Made by a program: the position numbers and the translations under genes. Below are positions 11,447 to 21,999 of a stretch of DNA of 64,000 nt, piece by piece. This stretch comes from Alopecurus myosuroides (lineage: Eukaryota > Streptophyta > Magnoliopsida > Poales > Poaceae). Location: assembly GCA_028641055.1 (NCBI GenBank), contig CM054059.1, positions 437,009,785-437,073,784 of the forward strand, written 5' to 3'. Within the stretch, counting starts at the first letter, position 1; each line of letters opens with the position of its first letter. The notes below the pieces were generated by a model that was not told the DNA's origin, made no database searches, and saw nothing but the letters and a program-made list of their open reading frames with translations.

Positions 11447-13476
11447 ATGGCTTCGAACTCGGGTAATTTTTCTATGGGCTATTCTATGTATTATGTGTAT
11501 GTTAGTGCCATCCATGTGTGTGCTTGTACTAGGATTCATATGCTAAGTTTTTTTTCTCTCCAACTATTAATACTAGGGTTCATACCACTATGTTCAATTA
11601 TGTTTTATTCATGACATGTGTTCCTTATATTCTTATGCTTATGCCATGATGTTGCTCACCTAGTCCTATGATACCATGTCTCACCTAGCCTTGCACATCC
11701 CCTTCATAAGTGACCATGCCTACATCTTAATCTTTTCCTATTATTGATACAATTGTTCTATCCTTGTGACCTAGTGTGTATAATATAACTTAAACATGTT
11801 TTTACATCCTCATGGTCGTTCGTATGCTTCAATGCCAAATATTTTTGTTTCTCATCAAACAATTTTATCCACATGATATGATAATATGCACACACCCCTC
11901 ATCTTGTTTTCACTAACTATTGGGCTAGTATTTCGTTTACCATGTCATTGTCCCATAGATTCATGGTTTAATTTTTGTTTCTCTCACATAAAACAAACGA
12001 CCATGTGCACTCATTATCATGTTCCATCTCCATGCATCATATGTTTCAGGTGCTTCTCCTCCCCACGATGATGACTCTCGCTCTCTCCGTCCTCGCACCT
12101 CTCGCAAGAAGAGTGCCTTGGAGGTTGCTGGTTCCACTCCCTCACGGAGAAATGCTCCCACCTTTCCAATCAATCCGAAGGAGCCTGTGATCAGAAACTG
12201 GGGTGGCCTCAGTACCGCTGATTTTGAGGAAGCTAGGCTGAAATTTAATCCTTATGAGTTTGGTCAAAGGACGTGCTCGGATCCTCTGTTTTATTGCAAG
12301 ATGCATCAAGTCATGCATGAATTTATTCTTGGCAAGCTACAGCACACTCACGTGGATCAACACTTCTTTGACATTGAGTATACTCGCAACAAGTGGCCTG
12401 AAGTTATGACCATCATGGACTACCACAACATCACTCCTCTCATGGGTGACACACTTGCTCATCCGTTCTCTCCAGAGTTGCTCAGGGAGTTCTACTCCAC
12501 CGTTCACTTCTCCTCTGGTGGTCCCACGCGTCTCCCGCGTACTTTGATATGGATGAGCGGTGGCACCAAGTGTGAGGCTACTATGGATGAGTTTGGTGCT
12601 ATCTTGGGTATCCCCGAATATCATTTTGACTATACATACTATTTCCGCATTCATGGGGAGTCCAACAAGATTATGAAGGCCAAGGATGGGATTCGTCATT
12701 GCTATCCCGACGGTACCGGCACCGTGCATATTCCTAAGATCAAGTTCTTCTCTGAGCATTGGTACATGATACACGCCATTCTTCGCAACACTATCAACGC
12801 CAAATATGGTGAGAAGGGCGAGGTACGCAAGTGGATGATCAACCTTCTCTTCCACATTGAGTCTCGGATGCAAGCAAAGAAGCAATTGGATGTACTGGAC
12901 TACATGTGGCAGGAGATGCAGAGTGTGGTTAAGGAGAAGCGGGTACCCATCTATGGCTCATACATTCAGCGTCTTATTGAGACCCGCATCCCCGAAGGTC
13001 TCCTCAACAACTATGCCACAGTGACTCCAAAGAAGAACATTCTTATGTATGATGCTCCCATTGAGACTGCTCATGAGCCAAGGCCTAAGCGCACCCGCAC
13101 CGAGTCAGTTACTCGCCGCTCTACTTCACCTTCTCCTGCTCCTGAGACATTTAATCTTAAGAAGATTCTTCAGAAGATGAATTGCTTCTTCATTGATAAG
13201 CAACATCAAGATTATGAGGCCTATCGCAAAGGGAAGGCCTCTAGTCGCCGTCAGTGCGCCATCCAAACTGCCCTCAAGATTCCTCTTAGTCCTTCCAGCT
13301 CCGACGAGATTGCCGAGGAGAAGTGGAAGTCTAAGCATACTTATTGGTGTGGAGATGATGTTAGTTCTCTCGGCTCTTTTGCGGGGCCCTACACCACCGC
13401 TGAGGCTAGCTCCAGTCAGGTTCCTCCAGAGGGCTTCCATGAGGATGAGGATGAGGAGGAGATGGGCGACGAGTGA
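11447..13476 (+). CDS. Extra 3' gene of the Sirevirus-like element, probably spliced (plant-transposon-protein-like)
   Basis: A 485-codon frame is open at 12019-13476, but its first ATG has no good context and the codons before about 12050 look non-coding. A better model is join(11447..11462, 12050..13476). The ATG at 11447 sits in strong context (GACCATGGCT), exon 1 codes M-A-S-N-S-G, the donor is GGTAATTT at 11463, and the acceptor TTTCAG ends at 12049. Joining completes a glycine codon and stays in frame, giving 480 residues. The N-terminal half (L-L-R-E-F-Y followed by R-T-L-I-W-M and an E-F-G-A-I-L-G-I-P segment) resembles the plant transposon protein domain seen in extra ORFs of plant retrotransposons. 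The tail is basic, then strongly acidic (E-D-E-D-E-E-E). I see no signal peptide or membrane segment, so it is not an obvious envelope protein. The frame is uninterrupted, unlike Gag and Pol. Confidence 0.72.
11463..12049 (+). other. Predicted 587-bp intron in the extra 3' gene
   Basis: The segment begins GTAATTT and ends in a pyrimidine-rich TGTTTCAG. It is T-rich (as plant introns are), has many stops in all frames, and contrasts with the balanced coding sequence on its right. Removing it fuses a six-residue first exon in frame to the main exon. Confidence 0.65.
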
Positions 13477-14054
13477 TCGGGTTGCATTTTTTCTCCCTTT
13501 TTGGTGTATGATGCCAAGGGGGAGAAACACTCACGCATAGCATTGCATCACATGCATTCATTTGCGTCTTATCTTCGTGATTTGCTTTTTAGTTGAAACT
13601 ATTTGTGTGGTTTGTGAACCTTGGTGTTATTGTAAGACTATGTCTTTAATTATCTATCGTACTCTCTATTATGTGTGTGACAATGGTTATTGAAGATCAT
13701 AACAAGATTATCAAGTTATTTCATCCACTCACTATTTCAATGAGTTGAAGCCATATTGAGGGAAGTTATTATTCGTAAGAAGAATGGTATGGTAAGATCT
13801 TCCTAGTAGTAAACATTATTGTTCATACATGTATATCTTCAAGGGTAAACATCATGGTTGAACTAATTTCTTGCACCTCACATAAATATGTTATAGTCTC
13901 AACATCATCATGATTATCAAATATACATGTCAATTGTTATGGGCACACAAATAGGGGGAGTACGAATATATGTTATTTCTCTCACAAATAGCCATGCAAA
14001 ATTATCTATTATGCAAATCCGTATGTTGTCATCAAACATCAAAAAGGGGGAGAT
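13477..14054 (+). other. 3' internal tail with multiple polypurine tracts
   Basis: GGGGGAG tracts occur at about 13516-13527, 13951-13960 and 14046-14053; the last touches the 3' LTR and is the functional polypurine tract. A related tract occurs at 10406-10412. Repeated purine tracts before the 3' LTR are a Sirevirus hallmark. No coding sequence is seen. Confidence 0.78.
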
Positions 14055-15459
14055 TGAAAGAACATAGGTTCTAAATCCTGTTTTGAGTGTTTGATTACAA
14101 CATATAGATAGACTAATGTGCTCTGCTAAGTGTACTCAGAAAATATCGACCCGCAAATGTCTTGCAAGGTTCAGCAATGTGTGAGAAAAAGTTACGGGAA
14201 AAGACGAGAAAGAGGAGAAAAGAAACGGCGAAGAAAAAGGGTAAAAAGAAGAAGGCAAAGGGGTGGCCGGCCTCCTGGCCAGCCCCAGGCCGGCCTCCAG
14301 GCCGGAGCGCTCGGGTGGGGGGCCGGCCTCGCCTCTCTGCCCCCGCCGGCCCCAGGCCGGCCTCCAGGCTGGGGCGCTCGGGTGGGGGGCCGGCCTCGCC
14401 CCTCTGCCCATGCCGGCCCCAGGCCGGCCTCAAGGCCGGGGCGCCCGGGTGGGGGTCCGGCCTCCCCCCCAGCTCCACGCCGGCCCCAGGCCGTGCTGGC
14501 CGCGCCCACGCCGGCCTCCCCTGGCTCCCACGCCGGCACCCAGGCCGGGGTGGGTTTGGCCCGGCCCTGGTTGCCTCCAGGCCGGCCAGGCCGGCCCCTA
14601 GGCCGGGGTGGGGCGCAGGAAGGGTGAAATGACCCCTAACGGCCGTATTTTCGACGTTGGTATAAATACATCGCCTCCACCTACCTCCTTGCTTTGTCAA
14701 TCCCACCCACACTCTCTCTCACCACCATTGATTGACCAAGCTCAAGCTCAAGAACAAGAACTCCACAAATCCCCAAGCAAAGCTCGTGATACTTTGGGAT
14801 TTGAAGGAGTCACCCCCGATCTACAACTCCACCGAGCCGATTAGAAATCCACCCACTCATCCCATAGGGATCTTGTCATTCTTAGTTCATTGGAGCTAGG
14901 AATCTTGTTGCTCTTAGTTCATCGGAGCTCGGAGCCTTGTTGATATCCCCGGTGCTTTTGTGCCCGTGGATCTTGCTTCTCGGAGTCTTGGCGGCTCTCG
15001 GGATTTGGTGAGGACCCTCCAATCTTGTGGAGTGTGCCTCATCCTTGTAAAGGTTCTAGTTGTCAACCTCAACGGCAACATAGTGATTCGTGCCTATCCA
15101 CATCGGTGGAAGGACTCGAAGGAGATACGGTGTGGCATTTGAGGCCTACTCGGTGTTCCACTTTGGTGGCACCGCACCGCTCCAACGGAGATTAGCTTCC
15201 ATTGGGAAGTGAACTTCGGGATAAATCTCCGCGTCATTATGTTCGGTTATTCCTCAATTTACCTTTACTTGTTACTACTAGCTTAGTCATATTGCTCACC
15301 TTGTGCTAGTCGTAATTGCTCAACATATAGGATTGTCCATCTAGTCGCATACTCTAGATAATGTATATTTGAGCTTTGCCTTGTTAACTTGAAAAAGAAG
15401 TTAAAATTTGTAGTTAACCTATTCACCCCCCCCCCTCTAGTTAACCTCTCGATCCTTCA
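14055..15459 (+). repeat. 3' LTR of the Sirevirus-like element
   Basis: This 1405-base copy starts TGAAAGAACATAGG after the purine tract and ends CTCGATCCTTCA. It repeats the whole GC block and TATA box (14661-14668) of the 5' LTR. The 67-base tandem units lie at 14288-14354, 14355-14421 and 14422-14488. It keeps 18 bases that the 5' LTR lacks and has a longer C run near 15426. Confidence 0.93.
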
Positions 15460-15464
15460 ATTTA
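15460..15464. repeat. Target-site duplication ATTTA, right copy
   Basis: ATTTA directly follows the 3' LTR and matches 3696-3700 exactly. After it the BARE/Angela-like internal sequence resumes. Confidence 0.9.
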
Positions 15465-17771
15465 GTCTTATATATGTTTACTTTACCAACATGATTTATA
15501 TTAAAGCATCCATCAATTATGTAATATGGTCATAGTTTAAACAATATCATTTGTTCTCACAAAAGACCGGAACAGAAGAACAACTTATTAAGTTCATAAA
15601 GTAAATCTTGAATGTTTGGTTCGATACGATAATAAACATAAGAACACTTTATTTCTGTTCTTGTCATGGTCGACATCTACTATTAGTTCCTTTTAGACTC
15701 TTCTATTTCTTGCATTGTGTTTCTTTGTATGACAACTCATACCAACCAATATGGTATCAAAATACCCAAAAATACTTTGTTAACTTGTAATACATCTATA
15801 ATTTGTATATCAAGCATATACTTCTGAGTTTGACCTTTCCAGTTATTTTCTTTTCTGCCATATACATTTTTATAATTCTATTTTAAATATTCTCTTTTCT
15901 TTACAAGAAGAATCAATCAACATCAAACAACGCTAGTCATACTAGCACATTTTCCTTCGAGTGTTAGTCATATACGATCACCCATTGAGTCATAGTTTGA
16001 GTTTGATTGTTCTACTAATATCACCATATTAATAGAATTCTTCCGGATTCCACTCTTAGCAATCCTCAAGCAAGGTAAACGATTTTACCCATACTTTTAA
16101 TCCATACCATCATAACAATTTTGTGATGAAGCTACTATAGCTCGAAGGAGGGAATTTAGAGGATAATATTAGCGCCCAACTTCTTGGAAGATTCAAACGC
16201 CTAGCATATTTAATCATTGCATATATTCAAATAATATAAAAATACATTGTCACACTAAATTATACTTAGTCATGTTGCCACAAAAAAGTTTCTACATATC
16301 AATATATCTTTCACTTGATTGTTTCTGAAAACAATTCTTTTCAGTTCCTAAATCACCTTGATCAACAAAACGTTCTTTTAAAGATAAAGTATTATGGAAG
16401 CAAGCATGACACTGGATTCTAAGTAGGAATTATTTGCTCTCTAGATAAATCAATCATTAATCAAATGGAGCTAGGTAGGAAATACCGAAAATTTACAATA
16501 TGACTCAATTTTAAATTCACTAATACGGTACCAATCTTAAATGATTTTTACCAGATCATAACAGTTATATCTCAATTAGCAATTTAAGTGTAAGGTAGTT
16601 TATGGATGCCAATAAATACTACAATTTGTGCAAATTCATTTTGATTGGTTCTTCATAATAAAATAAGTTCAACTTAGTTCAAAATTACTACGTGAACTCC
16701 AACTCAAAAACAACATCACTCTAGTCGTTTTAGTGATTATACAAACCAAATTCACTATACCAAAACCGATCATCACGTGAGATGATGCAGCTGGAAAGGC
16801 AGACATCGACATGTTCATCATATCTTCCATATGACTCATACTTTACCTTTCGGTTATGTGTTCCGAGGCCATGTCTGTACATGTTAGGGTCGCCAAGTAG
16901 AACCGTAGTATTGCGTGTGTTCCGAGGCCATGTTTGTACATGCTAGGCTCGCCAGCACCCGTTGTATGCAAACGTTGAGTCTGTCACACCCGATCATCAC
17001 ATGGTGTCTCAAAACGACGAATTTTCTTAACGGTGCATACTAAGGAAGAACACATTATTATCTTTATATTAAGTGAGAGGGATTATCTTATAATGCTACC
17101 GTTGCGATCTAAACGAAATAAGATGCATAGAAGGATTAACATCACATACATGGATAATATGGTATGATATGGTCCTTCTTGCACTTGATCTCCATCTTGT
17201 GCATCATGGTATGATCTCCATCATTCCACCGGTGTGGCACCAAGGTCTGTGGCACCTCCATCTTGATTTTTCATCAAAATTACAACATATCACATGGATA
17301 TGACATACAACACGCATGCCATAAATAATAAGACAACCAGATGGCTCCTGCCGGTATGTCAATAATTTACAAAAGATATCATCTCATACATCAAATTCGT
17401 AACATGGCCATATCACATTACATGCCCTGCAAAAACAAGTTAGACGTCTCTAATTTATTTTTGCATATTTTACGTGGCTTGGGCTTTCGAGAATAGAACC
17501 GTTCATACCTACGAACATGAACCATAACGTTGATAATCATATTTTTAACAACACTTCGTAGATTAGATCTTAACTATAGTAGGAGAAATGGACACCCCCT
17601 CATCCACAAGTGAGACAGGTCTCGCGTACATAGTACACGTAACGTTAGTCTAGGGCAGGTCCATCCAACTATGCCACTAAGATCATAAAAATACTCAAGG
17701 AGGAAATAACATGATCATCAACGCCCACATACACCTATGTGTTCTACCCGAACAAATCATCTACGCATAGA
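15465..17771 (-). pseudogene. 5' internal region of the BARE/Angela-like element (leader and decayed gag)
   Basis: Read on the minus strand from the primer site, this is the long untranslated leader typical of BARE/Angela, then gag sequence too decayed to read. A leader segment around CATGGCCTCGGAACAC occurs twice about 59 bases apart (16861 and 16920), a small tandem duplication. No frame of useful length remains between 15465 and 16800, and the DNA there is strongly AT-rich. Confidence 0.6.
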
Positions 17772-17787
17772 TCCGGCTCTGATACCA
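17772..17787 (-). other. Primer binding site of the BARE/Angela-like element
   Basis: TCCGGCTCTGATACCA on the plus strand is the reverse complement of the usual TGGTATCAGAGC primer site for initiator tRNA-Met. It lies one base inside the LTR that begins at 17789, which fixes the element's orientation as minus. Confidence 0.9.
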
Positions 17788-17788
17788 C

Positions 17789-19438
17789 TGAAGGGTTTGT
17801 TGTATAGAAAACAAAAATATTCCTACGTGAGAGATACCCGAAGGGCCAAGATCTAATCTAGGAGATATAAGGAACAGGCATAGATAAAGTCTTAAGGAGA
17901 ACCTACCCTCGAAGAAACAAAGCGTTACGAGATCAAATCTCATTGGTGATGTAGTCGAACTCACATCGATCTCAAAATCGCAAAGATGAGCGCTGTAATT
18001 CGGCAGCGCTTCCGCACTCGGTCACACGTACAGCTCGATGACGACCTCCGTTCCCTCGATCCAGCGGGGCAGCGGAAGTAGAGGATCCCTCAGAACTCCG
18101 GCAACACGACGACGTGGTGTGGTGGAGAAAACTTCGTTCAGGGCTTCGCCAAGCGCATGAACATGAGGTGGATCAGTGAGAGGAGGGAGGTGGAGATGAC
18201 ACAGAGTGTGTGGGGAGAGGGAGGTCCAACCCCTCTTTATATAGGAGGGGAGGCAACCACGAAATTTTGGTGCCTCCAACTCTCCCCTCATCATGTGGGT
18301 GGAGTCTCCTCTCAACCCACTCATTCTCTCATCAATTTCGACTCAAAATTCCAAGGGTTTTATTTAGTAAATAATTAAAACAATTTCATTTCTTTATTTT
18401 AATATTTGTTAATCCTATTAACAAACATTAACACTTACCCCTTGAACTATTTGTTAATCAAATATTAACATATACCACCTTGAACTATTTCAATATTCCC
18501 CGAAACAATTCTGGTGACTATTTTAATATTCCCCGAAATAATTTCGGTATTGTCCAAACTTTTCTCCGATATTCCGTATCCACTCAATCGTGTCATCAAA
18601 CCTTAAGTGTGTCACCTTACGGTTCATGAATAATGTAGACATGATCGAGACACCTCTCCGATCAGTAGTCAACAGTGTGACCTGGAGATCTGTAATGACT
18701 CTTACAAATTCAACGATGAATCTAGTGATCGTGTGAACCATAAACGTCGTAACCAATTTCCTTTGTCTCGCGATATTTTACTTATCTGAGATCCGATTAT
18801 TGGTATCAACCATACCTAATTCAATCTCGTTACCGACAAGTACTCTTTTACTCGTTCCGTGATATGATATCCCTGTGACCTAGTCACGTTCTTGCAAGCT
18901 ATGTCGACGTGATATCACCGAGAGGGCCCAGAGTATATCTCCCCGTCATTTGGATGGATAAATCCCACTCTTGATCCATGAGCCTCAACTAATACTTTCC
19001 GAATACCCAACGACACCTTTATAGTCATCCTGTTACAGTGTGACGTTTGATAACATCAAAGCACTCTTCCGGTGTTAGTGATTGACATGATCTCATGGTC
19101 TAAGGATTAGAGTTACTTCGTACGTTTGATACAACAATGTAAACTTAATGACCTGATCGCATTGCTATATTCACTTTGGGTCTATGTTCATCACATCATT
19201 CTACCAATCATACGACCACGTTATTAACAACATCCAATGTTCAGGAAACCTTGATCATCAGTTAATCAACGAGCTAGTTGAACAAGAGGCGTTACCAGGA
19301 ACCATTGTTTGTTTATTAGACACGCATATATCAACCTTTCCGGTTAATACAATTCTAGCATGAGAAATAAACATTTATCATAAACAAGGAATAAGGTAAT
19401 AACTACTGTATTATTGCATGTCGGGCATATTCCCTTCG
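17789..19438 (-). repeat. 5' LTR of the BARE/Angela-like element
   Basis: A diverged copy of 43-1689. Its outer end reads CTTCG where the partner reads CTTCA, so the terminal CA (TG on the minus strand) has mutated. Divergence of roughly 10% in the first 370 bases marks an old insertion. Confidence 0.88.
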
Positions 19439-19443
19439 AACGC

Positions 19444-20295
19444 ACCATACAGCCCATCAGCCCAAAGGCTTTTTAGTTTTTTCTCATTAAGCTAACAATA
19501 CGTAAGGATATAGCAATACCTAGGTGGGGCCCCTGGATTTTTGGGGCCCGGGGCGGCCGCACACGCTGCCTACCCCCAGGGCCGGCCCTAGACATGCCAA
19601 CGACTATGCTCACAAAGACTTGAAAGAAGGGAGTGTTGGAGAAGACGATGATGGATGTTACCAACAATGGCGCCGACCGATAGGATCCAACGCGTCATCC
19701 ATGTAGACCGATGTGGCAACAAACTCCCAAGATCCTCAAACAGTGGAAATATGCGTAGAGAGCACATGGTCACGGCATAAAAATTTGACCCAAAAAAATC
19801 TGCATACGTAATAGAAGATACATGAGAATGTGGCTACCCGCCGGTCCCATGATGGTAGAGTTGCGGCAACCGAATCTAAAGGGTGTCAACGTTAGGGTTG
19901 GGAAGTACAACTCAAAACCTTGTATTTGATTTGTTAGTTTGGACTTTTTTTTTTATCATTTAATTAGTACTTCTTCTGATCCATATTAATTGTCGTTGAA
20001 TCGGATGTATCTAACACTAAAAAGATATGTTGTTATATTCGATTCAGCGATAATTTATTTAGATAGGAGAATTAATTTGGATAGGTGGGAGTAATATTAT
20101 ATACGTGCTACACAGGATGCCTATAGTTCAACATATCCATCGTTAATTCAAATTAATACCCATCAAACGCCGGGCCTGAGCTGTTAAAAACTGTACGTTG
20201 AACAGCACACGATCGATGGGAACAGGAAACAAGGCCGGGTAGTTGGTTGTGGACATAGTACATTCTGAAGCTGAAGAATCATAACCAAAACCGTG
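19444..20295. other. Intergenic segment between the two LTR stacks
   Basis: No gene is recognised. A GC-rich patch (19524-19600) contains GGGCCCGGGGCGGCC and AGGGCCGGCCCTAG, which resembles the terminal inverted repeat of plant hAT elements; the partner end was not found, so it is probably a fragment. A Stowaway MITE follows at 19970-20091. The DNA from 20100 to 20300 is the interrupted target of the next Copia insertion. Confidence 0.4.
19970..20091. mobile_element. Stowaway-like MITE
   Basis: A 122-base element flanked by TA dinucleotides (19968-19969 and 20092-20093). The ends CTTCTTCTGATCC and GGATAGGTGGGAG are imperfect inverted repeats of the Tc1/mariner Stowaway consensus that starts CTCCCTCYG. 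About one third of the end positions differ, so it is an old copy. Confidence 0.6.
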
Positions 20296-20300
20296 CTGAG
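20296..20300. repeat. Target-site duplication CTGAG, left copy
   Basis: CTGAG precedes the LTR starting TGTTACGGAACC and recurs exactly at 35694-35698 after the far LTR. Confidence 0.92.
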
Positions 20301-20591
20301 TGTTACGGAACCGAACTAGCGTGACGGGTAGCCCTCGCGGTGGGTCTACCCAGCCCACGTTTTACCTGGTCCCTTTTCACGATAAGTAGGTACTTATCCA
20401 TCTAGTTCATCCCTCCTATATAACGAGGCAAAGATTGTATGTAGCTGGTTGCCAGAAACACATCAATAAAGAGATCTTGCCTATTCCCCTGTGTCATTTA
20501 CTTTCCCATACGTGTGTTGTTCTTCGCCTTCGACTACTTCGTCTACGTCGCACACCCTCGGGACCGGTCAGCCGGCAGGGGTTGTGTAGCA
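20301..20591 (+). repeat. 5' LTR of the second Copia
   Basis: Starts TGTTACGGAACC and ends GTTGTGTAGCA. It carries a TATA box (TATATAA, 20417-20423) and an AATAAA polyadenylation signal (near 20465), in the usual order for a short Copia LTR. Confidence 0.93.
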
Positions 20592-20604
20592 CGTTATCAG
20601 CACG
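20592..20604 (+). other. Primer binding site fitting an internal tRNA-Ile segment
   Basis: CGTTATCAGCACG directly abuts the LTR. It does not match the 3' end of initiator tRNA-Met. From memory, the anticodon arm of plant tRNA-Ile(AAU) reads CGTGCTAATAACG. If A34 is the inosine found in the mature tRNA, its complement in cDNA is C, giving exactly this 13-mer. This would be a half-tRNA primer, as known for Drosophila copia with tRNA-Met. Confidence 0.6.
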
Positions 20605-21994
20605 TGTCTCTCCGTCGAGCCTGCACCGTGCCTGCACCGAGCAGGCTTTCTGCAAAAATCGCGAAGGTATAACTCAGACCTGATCGCAAAAATGGAGCCG
20701 TAACGAAATTTCCTTTCCGTTTTTCCGTTTGGCGTAATTTTTAGATCAGATCTGTAGTGCCGACCAATGTCGATTCTCTCGGATCCAAGGGGGATTTGTT
20801 GACTCTATTACAGAGAGTAGGTACGGACGTGATCCAGATGATCTCGGTACCGCCGCAAATGCACCGGCCGTGCTATGCGCCGTCACCGTTCCGGATGAAT
20901 GTGATGATGATTGCGATTTTCGTTTTTCTTTTATGCACCGCCACAGTGGCACGAGCACCACGCCGGTCGCCGGCCGCCAGCACGGTCGCGCTGCCCCGTG
21001 TTTTCCGCCGCCTCAGCCCTGCTGGCCGTGCGCCGGCCGCACCGCCCCCGTGGCCCCGCCGCCGCGGCCCTGCTGGCCGGCGAGCGCACGTCCGGCGACC
21101 AACCGCGCCGCCCCGGCCATCCACGCCGGCCACACCCGCATCGCCCCGGCAATCCGCGACGGCCGTACCCCGGCAACGCCCCGGCCGCGCGCCACCCGCG
21201 CCCCATGCCCTGCTGGCCATCCCTGCCCCCGCTCGCCCGCCTCGAGCCCGTCGGAGGCCGGCCGCCGCCGCGACCTCGAGCGATGGATCGGTCGTGCGCG
21301 CGCGTGCGCCGCCGCCTCGGGCTCGGCCGGCCGCGGACGCCCCCGCCGCCCCGCCGGCACCCACCATGCCACGCCCCACCGCCTCGTCACGTGGCCCCGC
21401 TGGCCGCCGGCGGGCGCAGCCGTGGCAACGGCGCCGCCGCCGCCCTCTGCGACGGGACCCTTGCGGTTCCTGGCAGGGACGCGCGAGCCGGGCCGGCCCA
21501 CGACGCGGCCGAGCCGACGGGCCGCATGCGGCCCAAACCTGTCCAGCTCGCCCGCGAAAAAAAAAGAGGAGGCGGACGGCGTGCTGGGCGCTTGGTGGGC
21601 TTCGGCCGATTTCCTTTGGCCCGTTCACGGCCTGCTGCCGATACGGGCTGAACCGAAAACAGCCCGCGCGGAAATTTGACGTTTTAGCACCCGGATTTTT
21701 TCAGAATTGCGTACTTTTCATTCCTGCTGAATAACTGTACCAATAAACCCCTGAATTAGTCTGTTTTTGCTGAAATTCTATATTTGGGCATTCAATAAAT
21801 TTGGAAAGTCATTTTTAGGGCCAATTTTCACGTTTCAAACACGCTTAGCATAATATCTCCCTTTACATGCTTTCATACCATGTTTTACTACAGTTATTAA
21901 TTGTTTAATACTTAGTAGAGCATTTTAGCATGTTATTTAAATTTTGGAACGCCGCTTTATTAAATTTTTGTATCAACATCGCTTTATGCAATCG
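20605..21994 (+). other. Long leader of the second Copia with a GC-rich island
   Basis: The first 325 bases are of mixed composition. From about 20935 to 21680 the DNA is extremely GC-rich and CpG-rich (many CGCC and GCCG runs), so several overlapping long frames are open by composition alone. From 21680 to 21994 it becomes AT-rich again. I treat it as untranslated leader, since Gag starts only at 30180. Confidence 0.6.
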
Positions 21995-21999
21995 ATTAC

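Larger units (their letters stand above)
3701..15459 (+). mobile_element. Young Sirevirus-like Ty1/copia retrotransposon with an extra 3' gene
   Basis: An 11.76-kb element with LTRs of 1382 and 1405 bases, a perfect TSD (ATTTA), an initiator-Met primer site directly after the 5' LTR and a polypurine tract before the 3' LTR. The order is Gag, protease-integrase-RT-RNase H, then about 1.1 kb of non-coding DNA, a further gene (11447-13476) and a 3' tail with repeated GGGGGAG tracts. A long coiled-coil Gag, an added ORF after pol and multiple polypurine tracts are the known traits of Sireviruses (the Maximus/SIRE lineage). LTRs differ by about 17-18 substitutions (about 1.3%) plus an 18-base gap and a C-run length change. 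That is roughly 0.5 million years at 1.3e-8 substitutions per site per year. It is not autonomous now: the Gag N-terminus is lost, Gag and Pol are out of frame and Pol has one nonsense codon. Confidence 0.9.
43..19438 (-). mobile_element. Decayed BARE/Angela-like Ty1/copia retrotransposon, split by a nested element
   Basis: Two LTRs of about 1.65 kb in the same orientation frame a minus-strand element. Read on the minus strand, the order is 5' LTR (19438-17789), primer binding site complementary to initiator tRNA-Met (17787-17772), a degraded internal region, polypurine tract (about 1702-1690, GCAAGTGGGAGAC) and 3' LTR (1689-43). The LTR start and the purine tract are those of the BARE1/WIS/Angela group. 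The internal region is cut at 3700/15460 by a Sirevirus-like element. Only scraps of pol remain, and no frame is open for more than about 100 codons. Over the first 370 bases the LTRs differ by roughly 10%, so this is an old copy. Outer LTR ends are TG..CA on the left copy, while the last base of the right copy is changed (CG). Family placement rests on remembered family features, not a search. Confidence 0.85.

Noticed and set aside
12050..13476. Envelope glycoprotein identity for the extra gene
   Set aside because: No signal peptide, transmembrane segment or furin-like site is visible, so env-like in position only.
20757..21734. Long GC-rich ORF (325 codons) with a signal-peptide-like stretch near its start
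   Set aside because: Several long frames are open on both strands over the same GC-rich block, the product is Pro/Arg/Ala-rich low complexity, and it lies in the leader of a Copia element. Composition explains it.
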